Below, piece after piece: positions 34,030 to 47,149 of a DNA stretch of 64,000 nucleotides; the stretch's first letter is position 1, and every line of letters starts with the position of its first letter. Below the pieces are notes generated by a model. That model worked only from the letters and a program-made list of their open reading frames with translations. It made no database searches and was not told the origin of the DNA. The stretch comes from Ophthalmolycus amberensis (taxonomy: Eukaryota; Chordata; Actinopteri; Perciformes; Zoarcidae). The position numbers and the translations under genes were made by a program. The stretch is taken from contig JAFEUB010000910.1 in NCBI GenBank assembly GCA_024529925.1, positions 224,001 to 288,000 on the forward strand. Reading direction: 5' to 3'.

Positions 34030-35842
34030 AAACAAGTTTATCTTGCAAGTACTCGGTCATAAAAAAAACAGCAGTGAACTGAATTTGGCGCTATAGATGA
34101 AAAGTCAGCAGGTCACCAAAGTCCTTAGGGTTCATCATCTGGGAATCAGGAATGTCTAGCTGGAGTCAGCTGTTGCGACAGTTAAGTCTGGACCAAATTT
34201 GTGGACTGACATTTCTATAGAAACACTAAAAACACTGTCAAACCACTCAGCAAACCATCTCATATACTATATTTATTTAGCATGAAGTTCATTTTAGTTA
34301 TTTATTTTTATTTGACTTGATTTTAACATTCTGAAATTCAAACATTATTAATTGGAGAAAGGAAGACTATCTGTGCATGACTTGTACAACCTTGTACGAC
34401 ACTCATTGGCAAAGAAAACATTCTACGCCTGAGAAAAAATTGGTGAATGCAACAAGTTCTCTTGAATCGCTCATTCTTGAATGAAGCACATTGTATTCAC
34501 TGTAGGTTAGATATTTCAGATATCACCAAAGGATAGAAGAAAAAATAACTCATACATTGAGATACATAGAACAGGATGTTGGCTCTGCTCCCTCATAGCT
34601 CTCGCTCTTCTCATTCCATTATTATTTAACTATGTGACAAAGGCTACATCAATTTTGAATTTCATTTTCTCCATCCCGCTGCTAAAAAGCCCCTTGTAAT
34701 TTACAATTCAGCACAGAGGCACCACCCTCTCGTCGTCATGGAAGTGTTACTCACATGGCTGTAGAAAATGGGAGCACTAAAGGTCAATTGATTCTCTCTG
34801 TTATCTAATGTGTTCTAATCCGTCTCACTGCTGAAAACGCTGCACTGTGGGTCATATGCTCATTGAATTAAAAAGAAATGGACGACTGTATGTCGCTGTA
34901 TTTTCACTAACAGCACTACTACAACACATTTCCTTTGTCCTTTCTGCTCGGGGAAAGATGATCAAGCACTGCAGCTCGGTGACTGCAGAGAAGCGGGCCG
35001 ATAAAATACAGAGAAGCCTGATGAAGGTTCAGGATGAAAGATTTCACCGACTTTTCTCCAGAGCGATTAAGTGATGTCAGCCTCGATTATGCTAATTTAT
35101 TTTTCTCATTTATTGGCTGTAATGGTTGTTAAAATGCAGACCACTTGGCCCCGTGATAAAATCCATCTTTAATGGCGGTCACAGCTTTCCCTTTGAGTTC
35201 ACACACACTCTTTCTAAGAATAAACCACAAAAACCCTCAGATACGTCACTCGGCATTGAAGATGACATTTTAATACTGCACTTTAAACAATTAAGGATTA
35301 TGGTTTTGCTAAGCTGATCACCTTCCTGTCTTTTTTATACAAGATGCATCTCATTAAAATTGCCTGCCACACACACACACACACTGTACATCAGTGAACT
35401 CCGAAACCTTTAGCTCATGTGGAGCGACACACAAGGGGGACTAAAACTGTTACATCATCTGCCTAAATCCATTTTCTCTGACACACACAAACAGAGAAAG
35501 AGCTGCACATAGTTTCAGGGACAATAACACATCCCCACACACACACACACACACACAGAAACCCAGACATCCATGCATGCAAACAAACACGGCAACGAGC
35601 ACAGCCGAGACATACAAACATGGTAAACAGAGGACGACTCACACAGGAGCACAGACAGACTTACAGAAGAAAAGCCGCAGAACAGGAAACACATCCAAAC
35701 CTAAGAACCACACACACACACGTCAGCTTAGATCCCATCTCTCGCTTCATTTCCCACAGCCAACCTGCTGCTGCTGAGGCCTCGCTTGCATGACAGCAAC
35801 TCTGTGATGACGGATCGCTGAGGAAGTGTTCACATGAGTGTA

Positions 35843-35845
<3 letters not shown>

Positions 35846-35873
<28 letters not shown>
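35846..35873. repeat. (GT)n microsatellite
   Basis: An uninterrupted TG run of about 28 bases. Confidence 0.95.
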
Positions 35874-38429
35874 ATAGTTATGTGCTCAGGAGAATGGATG
35901 GATGTTGCTGAGGTCTTGTTTGCTTCTCTGATGGTTTCGAAGAGCTTGTCCTTTTCAGACGTCACCGTGTCATCCCATCCCAACTCGTCAAATACGGCAG
36001 CTTGGTTAGTAACCCTACCGGTCGGACTATGGCGCTCCAGGTACCCTTCTAGAGTCAGTTTTGCACGTGCACGTGCAGGGCAGACACAGGACTTTCAGCA
36101 AGGCAACTGCTGTTTGCATTATGTGTCAAATAAACACAGGACTTTCACCCAGGACACCGCTGTTTGTGTCCTGAGTGAAACCAAGCCAATGTTGACTTAA
36201 GTTAATGTAACGTACTTTACTTTTGTCACATAAGTAGCGTAGGCAACACAGGTAACATAGGTAACATACTTAACTTACCTTAACTTACATACGTAACTTA
36301 TGTTATGTAACCAACGTACCAAACCATGATCTTTTCCTTCGCCTAACCAAGCCGCTTTGTTTAAATTCACAACGTTAACCACGTGTTGAAGGCTTCCGGA
36401 CTACCCTGCACGTCGAAAAGTGATGCTTAAGTGGTACCCAGTGCGTTAAAAAGTGTAGTGACCAAGCGCCCCCTGATTTGACGTGTTGGGAGTGAGAACG
36501 TGTTGACCTTGTGTTAGTAACATTACAACTAAAACACTGAAAGGTTCCCAGGTTTTTAAGATCAAACCTTCTGTCAACATGACAGAACAGTAGAGAACAG
36601 GTGTGTGAGAGAGGAATAAAGCGTACTTGTTGTGAATCTACAGCCTTTACAGAATGTTTAAATCCATTCTAAAACAAACCCATTTAAAAATACCAGGAAA
36701 GGTAAGAGACACACATTTGGATCTAACTATTTTGCAGCTGTGTCCCAATAAATCTGTCGAGCACCCTGGCACTGCAGACAAAATGAATCACAATCCCAGC
36801 AGGCAAAGATTTGGATAAAAAAAAATTCAAGCAAATGTAACTTGACAACCGAAGTATAATTAAAGCAGAAGGCAGGAGCTGCGTGAGAAAGGCTGAGAAA
36901 TGTAAGTTGCTGTAGAGCAGCGGGGAGATCTTTAATGAACAGGCTGTGAGGAAAAGCAAAGCAGTTTTGACATTATAAGAGAAGAGTGTGGAGAAAATGA
37001 AGCCGCTTTTGAAGCGGAACAAAGAACTCGGCTTGCTAACTATGGAGGGAAGAGGAGCCCGGTGAATTTTGCAGCACCAGTGGCCGATCCCTGACGCTCA
37101 ACAAAGCAACTGCAGGACTGAGAAGCTGAGCAAGAATCTTAAACTTTGAGCAAACCTCAGGGGATTTAGAACTCAAGTGTCGACAACGCAAACAGGCACA
37201 GAGTTCAATTCAGACTGTGAGGAAGAATATTTCCAAAGTTTACTCAGTGACCTAAGACCTCTCTCTGCTGGACTATAGTCACTGGAATGTGTCCAACCCA
37301 ATGTGAAGCCACGAATGTATCCAGGCTGCATTATTAATTTGTCAGAGTATTGTTTGCTGCTGCACGCTTGCATTATAGATGTTGTCTCTGGTTGGAGAGG
37401 AGTTTGTAAATTTGATATACGTTTTAGCCCCCAAAGAGAAAGAAGCCAAGTCAAGAAGTTTTACTTTTTTATTGTGTCTTTTAATTCAAGATATTGTACG
37501 TGAAATTTGGAAGGGTTTGAAGCCATTAAAGCATATATAATCTTTATTTTCATACCAACAAATGTATAACATGACAACGTGTATACGTCAAAGGGGTCAC
37601 TCATAATGACGACCTCATGGATAATCATCACCGCTGGTCCCCTCAGCTCTATAGGTAGAGAGCTTTACAGCAGGACAAGTACAGTTTTGTAAGTCACAAA
37701 ACGATACATAAATTAATGTCACTATGATGTGACTGTAGCAAAAGCATCATGGACAAGCTTTGTTGTTGAAAGTGAACATAACTGGATGCAACTGACTGAC
37801 AGGGTTTCTGGGTATTGGAGTTCAAAAATGTCTGAAAGTTATTGCGCTTGAAGCGGAGATTGTTTTTGCTTGTTAAAGAGGGTTTCAAGTCAACTTTCTT
37901 GAAAAGTGTAAGTCGGAATTTACAAAGTTGCACGTCACGAGCTGCAACAGACAGTTCTGACTCACTCAGCCCGGGAAAACAGCGAGCGATGATTCCCAAT
38001 ACCTCGCACAGGTCAATGGGCACCCCCGAAATAACTCTTAGTGGCTTTTAGTGGAGCTCTGCATCCACACAACATCAAAACACAGAGCAGTTTGCTTTTT
38101 TCTTTAGGTTTCAATTGTCAACCCTGGTTAAGGTAAAATAGAGAGAGCGCGTGAGTCTGTTAGATTAAAGTGGCGTCTGCTTTTGGAGAGGGGGGGGGGA
38201 TTATATTTGAATACAAGAACAAAACTGACAGTAACTAAAGTATTTACCTCTTTGAGTAAAAGTACCAATACCTCAACATAAACATACGTCATTACATTTA
38301 GTACAAGTATGATTTTAATATTTGTAATTTTTGGGCCAATTAGGGGAAACACAACAAGCTGTAAACACATCTGGCGTATTGATTTGAATTACGTCCACCT
38401 GACGAACGTAAGCCTCAATATTCACTCTA

Positions 38430-38610
38430 CTTCTAGCTCTGTTTTGGTCTCCACCAACCCCTGATTCAATATCTGGCACTCTAGCTTCTACATGTTGCGC
38501 TTTATTCACTTGCTAGTCACTACCTCTTGCTACCAAGCATGGTGAAGTTTTGCTCTAGCTGCCTGACGCTGGTGGAAATGAGGATGACTGGAGCAGCGAA
38601 ATAAAGTGAT
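38430..38610. repeat. Dispersed repeat, copy 3 (TTTGGTCTCCACCA type)
   Basis: It shares TTTTGGTCTCCACCA and CAATATCTGGC with the copy at 770-970. Ends unresolved. Confidence 0.4.
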
Positions 38611-38745
38611 AGATAGTGTGAGGAAAAATAGCTGTGAGCCATAAAACTAAAACAATGTGCTCAGGTGATTTGTTCATTGTTACATTGTTAATTGTTGCAA
38701 CTTTAAGAATCTAAAATGTCTCATTCCCAGGAGAATGGTTGCTTT

Positions 38746-39194
38746 TAGAGTGTTGTATTATAGGATTAGCATCACGCTGGGTCCCTCGACAAAAAGACAA
38801 TTTTCCATTGGATTTTGGATTATTGCAGAAAATAAGCTCTGTGGCAAATAAACGTTCATGATACTTCCACGTTTTGTTCAGCAAGATAATCTTCAAACAC
38901 CACCTTTATTTTTGAAGCGTGAATGGAATCGGCAGAAGTAAAAAGCTACTGTTAAGGCGGACTAGTGTTGGCCGGGATGACGTTTTGTAGTCTCATTTAG
39001 CCACCTGTTAGCAACCGCCTTTTTTTAAAGACACGTAAATGCTTCAGAAGTCACGAGAGAGGTTTCTACTGACGTAGAAAAAAAACTTATCTTAAGCTTG
39101 TGTTGACCACAGACCTTATATCACCCAAACCCATTGACTTCGAGATGAGGCAACCAAAAGTGCAAAAATACTGACTCATTCCTGCAGCCCTCTA
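38746..39194. mobile_element. TA-flanked MITE, copy B, inverted relative to copy A
   Basis: It starts TAGAGTGTTGTATTATAGGA and ends CATTCCTGCAGCCCTCTA. It shares TCCCTCGACAAAAA and GGATTATTGCAGAAAATAAG with copy A (23646-24245) in the opposite orientation. Its left end is more diverged. Confidence 0.65.
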
Positions 39195-41195
39195 TGAGCC
39201 GACGACAGACGCCACTGGGAGTGTCTTAGCGCCCCAGGCCTCCCCCCTTACCTGCCCAGGTTTTTTTACGAGAGGCATTTATTTATTTTATTTCCAGTGT
39301 AGAGGCACTTCAGCCAACACTCTGGGGTTTAGTTACTCTTTAAACCCACAGGAAGGGAAGTTCAAAGCTCTAATTTGTGCATAATTTCCTATTTACTCAA
39401 GTGCGCCCTCAAAACAGAACACACTCATGTCGTCACATAAGTTAACACTCACTGTGTGTGTGCGTGTGTGTGTGAGAGAAAGCCTGTATTCGTAGCTGTG
39501 TGTGAAGCAGAATTGATTTCCCCAGTATGGCCCCAGTGAAACACATGCCAAAAACTGCTGCAGGATGCGCCCACGTGACTCTGCACGAGCCAATACGTGA
39601 GCTGGGTGAATTTGATTGGCCCGCGATGGCGCCTGATGTGTGTTTTGCCCTTACTGTGTCCCCTGTGGTGTGTGTGTATGTGTGTTTTATAAGACACATA
39701 TGGTGCGAGTGCAGAGTGCCATTTCATTACAGACTGCGGAGATCACAGATATTAATCTCATTAAGCGCAGTCGTCCTCATCCTGAACCTGACTCACGCGC
39801 CGTATCGGTCACTGCCCCCACCCGGCGATGCTGTCGGGATGGCGATGTTGATGAAAATGAAGCCTCTGCAGCTCTAAACTACAGTAAAGAGAATAAAGTC
39901 TTCACTAATTAGTGTCTGCCCGTTATGTAACCGTCTGAAGCATAAAATCACGCTCAGAGCAGAGTGCAACATCGACACCGACAGTTTGTGCCAGTTAAGA
40001 AGACAAAAAAAATGGAACTCAGCAACAGCACTTTATCCTAAAGTATAAAAAAAACACTGTTTTCACCTTTCATCTGAAGGCTCTCGGTGCTTAAACTCAG
40101 GCCCCCTGGTTTCCAAACGCTTCTGCCTCAAAACAACCTCTGATCTTCGCAGTGAATTTCATACAGCCATCTGACACCAACGGGTACATCTCCTTCACAC
40201 GGACCCCAGAATCGAATCTGGGGCAGTTTACAGCTTCCTAACACCTAAAACTAGGTCTTGAACAGCATGTACGATTATGCACAGTTATGAATATTTTATG
40301 TAGATTTTCTTTTCTTTTTTTTTTTCTTTAGGGATGGTAAATAGACAGCGAGTGTGTGGGGTCAGAACCGCGCGGGTCGTCTTTGATTTACCCAGGTTGC
40401 AATGCAACTTCGCTCCACCAGACAGATCTTAATGAGGAGAATAAGCTGCCATGTGGAAATGGTTTTACTTAATTGCCGCTGATTGTGGGACTTTTTATTT
40501 TTTTTAAGCCGTGCATGAGATGGCTTGAAATGCATAATCCTTTTTTTTTTATGATTCGATTTAAGCACAATCTGTTACCATTACTGTTTATTTGACGTCC
40601 ATTAATGTCGTGGCCCTGAATCACCATGGTTTGGAAGGGACTTAGATATTAGTGGCTATCTACATGCACCGAGTGTGCAGGATGACAGACGGAATCCTGG
40701 CAAAATTCGGATAAGCTGTACATCATGCTCCCATCACTGAAGAGAATATTTCAAGCATCACTGGGGAAACAGAAGAAACGCAGGAAGTAGTGCGCCTTTT
40801 ATGTAGTGAAGAAGAAAGCGAGATATCGTTATACAAAAGTACATCGTCTAAATTCTCAGGAAGTCTGATGTGAGACATTTGGAGGGAATGTCATTTGAAG
40901 ATTGTGGCTGTGGATTTTTGCATCAAACTTGCAACACACGACAAACTGGACGGCAACTGGCAACCTTCCAGTCACAAGCTTCTCCAACCTTTAAGCTCCA
41001 TTACCCCAGAATATAATAGTGCAGGACGGGGTTCTCTCTGGATAACAATGGTGGAGAATAATGTGCAAAGGTCCACTTGGAAACTTTTTTCGGTTTAACG
41101 AGCGACCGTGTTTAATTGGTGACTCTCAGCTGGAAGCGTCCACGGTTGCTTGTGGTAACTTACGGAAATGGTTGGCTTACATAAAAAACACGGAT

Positions 41196-41290
41196 GATAG
41201 TGGTGTAACGGATCGATGGATCCGTACGGATCCCCCCCTCATGGTTCGGCACACAAGTGAACCGCGGATTAATTACACAGTTTAACATTA
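41196..41290 (+). repeat. hAT-like end remnant (GTGTAACGGAT type)
   Basis: GGTGTAACGGATCGATGGAT followed by GTACGGATCC and CATGGTTCGGCACAC resembles the abundant teleost hAT terminus GGTGTAACGnTnC...GGTTCGGTAC. It is related, in opposite orientation, to 55262-55345 and 57355-57432. An isolated end without a visible partner. Confidence 0.45.
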
Positions 41291-41515
41291 ACTATCACAG
41301 TGTGAAATAAAGTTTTACAGACATCGTTTTCTATAAGTTACTTTAACAAAGTAAAAGAATAACTTTTACAATTGTTGATGGCTTACAGATGGTGGCAAAA
41401 AAGCCTGGAGCTTTGTAGACCAGCTGCTATAACCAAACAACAAAGGGATCTGTATCTGCTGGAATACCGCTGCTGGAATATCGATTCCGACTAACCGAAC
41501 ACGCAACAACCAGAC

Positions 41516-42470
41516 ATTTTAATGCTGGTAATGGGTTTGGCCCGCCTCCGACCGCAGGTGAAATCCTCACTGGACCCTCTGCAATTTGCATACCAGCCTC
41601 ATGTGGGGGTGGACGACGCCATCATCTACCTGCTGCAACGAGCTCAGTCGCACCTGGATGGATCCGGTGGCTCTGTGAGAATCACTTTCTTTGATTTCTC
41701 CAGTGCATTTAACACCATCCAACCAGTGCTGCTGAGTGAGAAGCTGCGGGTGGTGGGGGTGAAGGAGTCGACTCTTCTTCTTGAGGAAACTTCGATCCTT
41801 CAACGTGTGCAGCAAGATGTTGGAGATGTTCTATCAGTCTGTTGTGGCCAGTGCACTGTACTTCTGTAGCCTGCTGGGGGAGCAGCATTGGAGCCGGAGA
41901 CACAAACAGACTTAACAAACTGGTTAAGAAGGCCGGCTCCATCATTGGCTGCAAACAAGACTTTCTGGAAGAGGTGGTGGAGAGGAGGACACTGAAGAAA
42001 CTATTATCCATATTGGATAACCCGGACCACCCTCTCCACCACCTCCTGCAGGGACAGCGGAGCACTTTCTCCAACAGACTCATCCAGCTCCGCTGTCACA
42101 AGGACCGATTCAGAAAAACATTCCTGCCCACTGTTATAAGACTGTACAACAAATCACCTCTGGCCAGATCAAACACAAGATGTTAACACTGCTACACTGT
42201 TGCTGCTGTTGGTGATCTTGTGCACTACTGCTTTGTTAATTTTTTCCTACTTAGTTAATTTAATACGATTCTATTTAGTATATATACTGTGCATTTTTAT
42301 TACTTTATTTTCTTAAATTGAATAGGTCCTGCTCTGTTATTTTATTATATTGTATATATTGTGCATTTTCCATACTTAATATTTTTATTTTATTGTGTAA
42401 CCTTGTTTGCTGCTGCCACAGACAAATTTTGAATAAAGTATATTTCTATTCTATTCTATTCTATTCTTCT
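41516..42470 (+). mobile_element. L2-type LINE fragment, internally deleted
   Basis: The frame from 41522 reads RPQVKSSLDPLQFAYQPHVG, then VDDAIIYLLQRA and FFDFSSAFNTIQPVLL: the early palm motifs of an L2/CR1-type reverse transcriptase. It then jumps near 41770-41780 to the family's C-terminal piece (LRSFNVCSKMLEMFYQSVVA, and RLNKLVKKAGSIIGCKQDFL through HKDRFRKTFLPTVIRLYN), skipping the catalytic YADD core. A 3' UTR follows, ending in an ATTCT tail at 42444-42468. The copy is 5'-truncated and cannot encode a working enzyme. Confidence 0.85.
42444..42468 (+). repeat. (ATTCT)n tail of LINE
   Basis: Five ATTCT/TATTC units end the LINE copy, in the position of the short 3' repeats typical of CR1/L2 elements. 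Confidence 0.85.
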
Positions 42471-43172
42471 AATTCAATGTTTAAAGCTCGCTGACTCGTC
42501 TCGATGGCCGGGGCAAAACGCCACTTCCGTTGCATGCGCATACTTTTGAAGACGTCAGCTGCGATGGGGTCTATTCACTTGCAACTGTCATGTTCATTTT
42601 GCACTAAAAACCTCAATTAAATAAGAACATACTCAGTAATTTGAATTTGTCAAGTCTAACGAACGACGGCCAAACAAAAATAAGACAGAAGTAATCTTTC
42701 CTTCAAGTCACTTTTCCATTGTGTTTTAGGAAACTGCTGCAGTGAATGAATCTTATTACAGAGTAGAATTCCTAGAAAAGGGAAAATAGAAGTTGCAGTT
42801 GACATCCATGTTTGTCCAAAATGTCATCGCTTCATAATTGTATGCTATTAGCAGTTGTGTGAAATGTCAAAATTAGCATATAAACTATTGAGTTATGGCC
42901 GAAAATGTGGTTTTGTAGGATTACAGTGACCTTGACCTTTGACCTTTAACTGCTGAATTCTAAGTTTAAACGGACATTTGTGACAAATTTGAAGAAATTC
43001 CCTCAAGGCGTTCCTCAGACATCGACGGACGGACAACCAGAAAACACAATGCCTCCGGCCACGACTGTCGCCCGCGGGGAGGCATAACGATGCAGCTGTT
43101 ACCCACACAACTGTGACTTCAAGGCCACATGTCAGACACACAAATGGAAAGACACTTGGACAGACGGGTGCA

Positions 43173-43174
<2 letters not shown>

Positions 43175-43208
<34 letters not shown>
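43175..43208. repeat. (CA)n microsatellite
   Basis: An uninterrupted CA run of about 34 bases. Confidence 0.97.
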
Positions 43209-43211
<3 letters not shown>

Positions 43212-44550
43212 CAGCGAGTGAGTGATGGCGTGAGGGACGGAGGTGAGCAGCTGCAGTGATACATGGCGAGTTGAAGGAGGGGAGGCCAAGCGGCTGTAAA
43301 TCCTTCTCTCTCCCAGGCAACCCTTTGGATTACATTTTCATTCCATCCCTCGTTCTCTTTCCCCTCTGCCCCCTTCTTCCTCTGTCTGATGCTATAGACG
43401 GAGTAAATCTCTGCCGTCTGCCTGTCGGCCCGTTCGGAGACTCGACGAGCCTCGCTTTCACAGAGAGTTTCACTCTTGTTGTAAGAAAAACAATTGTACA
43501 TGACTGAAATCTTTGTCTTTAGTTTATTTGAATAAATACAGCAATTACAGAGCTAACGATGGGGGTGGTGATGATGAGGAAGTTGAGTCAGGAAGTCCGC
43601 TTCTTTTGCTCCCCTTTTTTTTGTCATGTCCCATCTAATTTCGACTTCAATATTTAGCCAATAAAACGGAAATGAAAAAATGTTTGTGGTACATTCGCAC
43701 GTGCATCATGTCAGCATTTTATCAGGTTAATGAAAAGGGAGTCAGCGCTTCAACATGTGGTGAACATATCAAGAGGTGATACATTATGATGCCTGTACAA
43801 GAAGTTTGACTTTCAACAGTATAAACCCACTACTCTGCTGCCGTATTATTAATATGTGGCATTTCATTTGTAGCGCGCTGTAAATATAGACTATCAACAT
43901 AAAAGCAATGTGCTCATATACTCATAAAAGCGTCAGACGCAATCACTTTGACTGAAGATGACACACACTGCACTGTGAGCAAAACACAGTATTTGTCGTG
44001 GACACCAAAGAGCAAACCTGCATCCTGTTTACGGTGCTCAAGCTCGGATTTCTAAGTGATCTAATTGGTTACAGGTGTTTTGACAGGTGCATTCTGGGTG
44101 CAGGTGATTGACGATCGAAAACGCATGAAAAAAAACTAAATTGTATTTTGTAAGGTATCATATTGTTGTATGAGGACACATTTACTGTATTTACTATCCA
44201 CCATTTGATTTGAGCCTTGGAATTCTGAAAAATGTATATGGATGCAGAAGCTGTGCCACATCGATGATGGAACTGACTCGGATCTCAAATTACTGCTCAC
44301 TATACTGTGAGTTATTGAGTGGTTGTTGTAAAGTGAGTAATGAATGAGGGAACGAGGGAGAAATGGGAGACTATGTGTAATCGGTGGTAAAACAAAATGT
44401 GTCTCTGGAATTGGGCCAATCCAATTGAAATCAAATTATTTGTGGTGTGAAACAAGCTTTTTTTGAGCTGTAACATTCAGTTTGAAACTGGAGGGTGAAC
44501 AGTAGAATATTATCATCAGATCTCTTTTGTCATTATCGGCTACCAACTTA

Positions 44551-44654
44551 AAGGATCGGGTATCTCAAACCTCAAAACTCCAGGACTACCAGTGCTACTC
44601 ATATATATATAAATCATATATTTTTGTTTGTGTAATTGGAGTGTATCGACCCTT
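44551..44654. mobile_element. Short TTAA-flanked MITE candidate, about 100 bp
   Basis: It starts TTAAAGGATCGGGTATC and ends GTATCGACCCTTTAA. The ends are inverted repeats with a few mismatches and include TTAA at both borders. The end near 2303 (TTTAAAGGGTCAATTCACT) looks related. Confidence 0.5.
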
Positions 44655-45097
44655 TAAGAAATATACATTTTCCTCTTTTCCCTAATTGCAGGCGACGCAG
44701 AGGTTCATTGTTCAACGCACGTGGTAATTAAAACGCTGCACCTTTCTTGTATTGCACAACATCTGGAGGGATGCACACAGATGTCTCGAGTTCGCTGCGA
44801 GAAGCTAAGCACCTCTGTGCGCGCAACGCCACGAGAATGCCGCGAATTCCCTGCGGACGCGTCAAGTTCGTACGCACTTCACCAACCACGTTGCGTGACA
44901 CCAAACCGTGTAGTGCAACCGTGTGCGCACACACGCGTGAGCTTTGAACATGAAATGCTTGAAAAGGCTTTTGTACATCAAAGTGCCATGAAGAAGCCAG
45001 GGAAATTTTTACAATCTCTCTCTCCACTGCTCTCTGATTTAAGAGTCTCTCTCAATATTCCTCACTCTCGAACATACACACTCACACACACACACAC

Positions 45098-45098
<1 letters not shown>

Positions 45099-45133
<35 letters not shown>
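45099..45133. repeat. (TA)n microsatellite
   Basis: About 17 TA units following a short CA run. Confidence 0.97.
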
Positions 45134-45135
<2 letters not shown>

Positions 45136-45877
45136 CAGGAATAGATTAACTCCAGACTGCAGCAGAAGGAGCTGTTTGTGTTTCCCGGCATTATTATGTG
45201 CTTGATGGAGGGGTTAAAAGGTTGAGGTGTAGAACAGCTCAGATAATGGTCAGCCTGGTTGGCTCGGTCACAGTCACACAGACAAAAAACGAAAAAAAAA
45301 CATCGAGAGCCAGAGCCAATGGTGCCGTGTCAAGAGATATCATCTTCCTGCTGTAATGAAGCGGCTTCTCTGCATTTCTGCCTGGTAACAGCGAGAGGAG
45401 TGACGGCGCCGACGGTAGAAACGTTCAAACACTGTCAGCAGCCGTCATTACCTGCGGCGAGGAAGGGTCCCTCCTGGGAGCGGATGTGTCGCTAACGACA
45501 AATGTTTGCAAAGAGGACGGGCGACGCCGTGAGAAAACCAAGGCTACAACAAAGCACGTTACATCATCATGAATAGGGATTATTTCATCGAGTCACCACT
45601 GCCTTGGCTCTGGTTTAAAAACGGTGTGGTATGTAATAGCCAACTTTCCATCTGATTTCTTTCTCTTTGTCCTTGTCCGTGTGAAAAACTCAGGCAGTGC
45701 GTAATCAGAGAGGCACAGAGAAGTTCAGAGCGGAGTGCAGCCGAGCAGAGCGGCCCCCCCTTCATCTTGCATCTTGGCCCACATGCAGGATCTTTGACCT
45801 TGGATTGATTCCAGCCAGAATATCCTCCTCTTATATGTACTGCGACACCTCTGATCATCCGAGCTCTTCAGATAAAA

Positions 45878-45892
45878 GGGGGGGGGGGGGGG
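45878..45892. repeat. Poly-G tract, 15 bases
   Basis: Fifteen consecutive G residues on the plus strand. Confidence 0.9.
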
Positions 45893-46228
45893 AACAAACA
45901 GCCGAGGTCCCGAGCACGAGCAGCCGGCGTAAATTAAAGCTGCGACACGAACGTTATCCCCGATAGAGCCGAACCTCCTCCCTCCCTAGTCCAGGTTTCT
46001 GCCATGACTCTTGTCACAAGTGTCTGCCAGCGTGTAGTGTGAGGCTAAGGTAACAGGCAGCAACTGTAAAGCCTCCATAGGTGCTGCGGCCAACAGCAAT
46101 ACTACCATTCTGAAAAGCCAAGTCCATGCAAGTACGGAAGTTAACGTCGTAATGTGACGACTAATACTATGCCAGCACTGAAAAATACTCGCTTCGAATT
46201 GACTTGACTGTAAGGTGTTATGTCAGGT

Positions 46229-47149
46229 TCAGACTACACAATATGTTTGTCCATTATCATGGTCATGGTCAGATTGGTCGATTATAGAGTCGTAAATTCT
46301 TGCCGAAAGACGTGAAAGACGTATACATTGGTACCCGGCCAATCATTGCTTGCCATCTTTCATGACGTTCGTGACGGCATCGGGAAGGAAACAGATAATA
46401 GCGTCTGAAGCACTATGCAGGAAAAATAAAAGAAGAAAGGACTGTGGACCAAAGATTGTTCGGGCATACACCAATAACAAACCGATAACGTCACCTGCAC
46501 ACCGCTCCAACAGTCGATTTCGCCTTTTTATTTTACTTTTTTTATAGAAATAAAACCCATAGTTCCTTTTTTTGCATTTCAGCGCTCACGTTTATCAAAT
46601 TAAAAACTTTATAAAATACTAAGCATATTATCGATACTTAATCTGAGGATTTGGTGTCAAATTTAAAAAAGAAAAGCTCATATTTGGCAATATATTGGAT
46701 TCAAAGCGCTCTGCAGATAACGAGCGCCTTCGACAAATGTCTGTTCTTGTAAAATGTCTGGTGTTATCTGTAACACCGGTTTTTTAACCGGCAGGAAACT
46801 TTCCTCACGAAGGCGTCCTTACTGTGGACCCGTTCTTGCATCACACCATGACGACAGTATGGGTTGTCAATCCTTCAAAGAGAACTTGAAGTAAAAATAA
46901 ATGTTTTTAGCCAGCAGTGAAGCATAAACGTAGCTAGCCAGCCACCTCAGGTATTTAACGAGCAGACTGTCAATGTCAGCCAAAGGCTAATGTTACATCG
47001 TGACTCCGATTGGACTTGACGGAACACGTCACGGAAGGAAAATAAAGATCAGACATGCTTGTCTTTCTTTGGGAACGCTGTTCGGCGTCCACTATCACAC
47101 ACTACTTGGAATAAATCGATCATAATCAGGCTGACATTGTGCAGTCTGA
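46229..47149. mobile_element. TIR element TCAGACTACACAATATG, about 920 bp
   Basis: The left end TCAGACTACACAATATG and the right end (reverse complement CTCAGACTGCACAATGTCAG) form imperfect inverted repeats of about 16 bp. The interior has no transposase and no clear target duplication. A Harbinger-like origin is possible but unsupported. Confidence 0.5.

Noticed and set aside
41842..42186. 114-residue plus-strand open frame as a host gene
   Set aside because: It is the C-terminal remnant of the L2-type LINE, not an independent gene.
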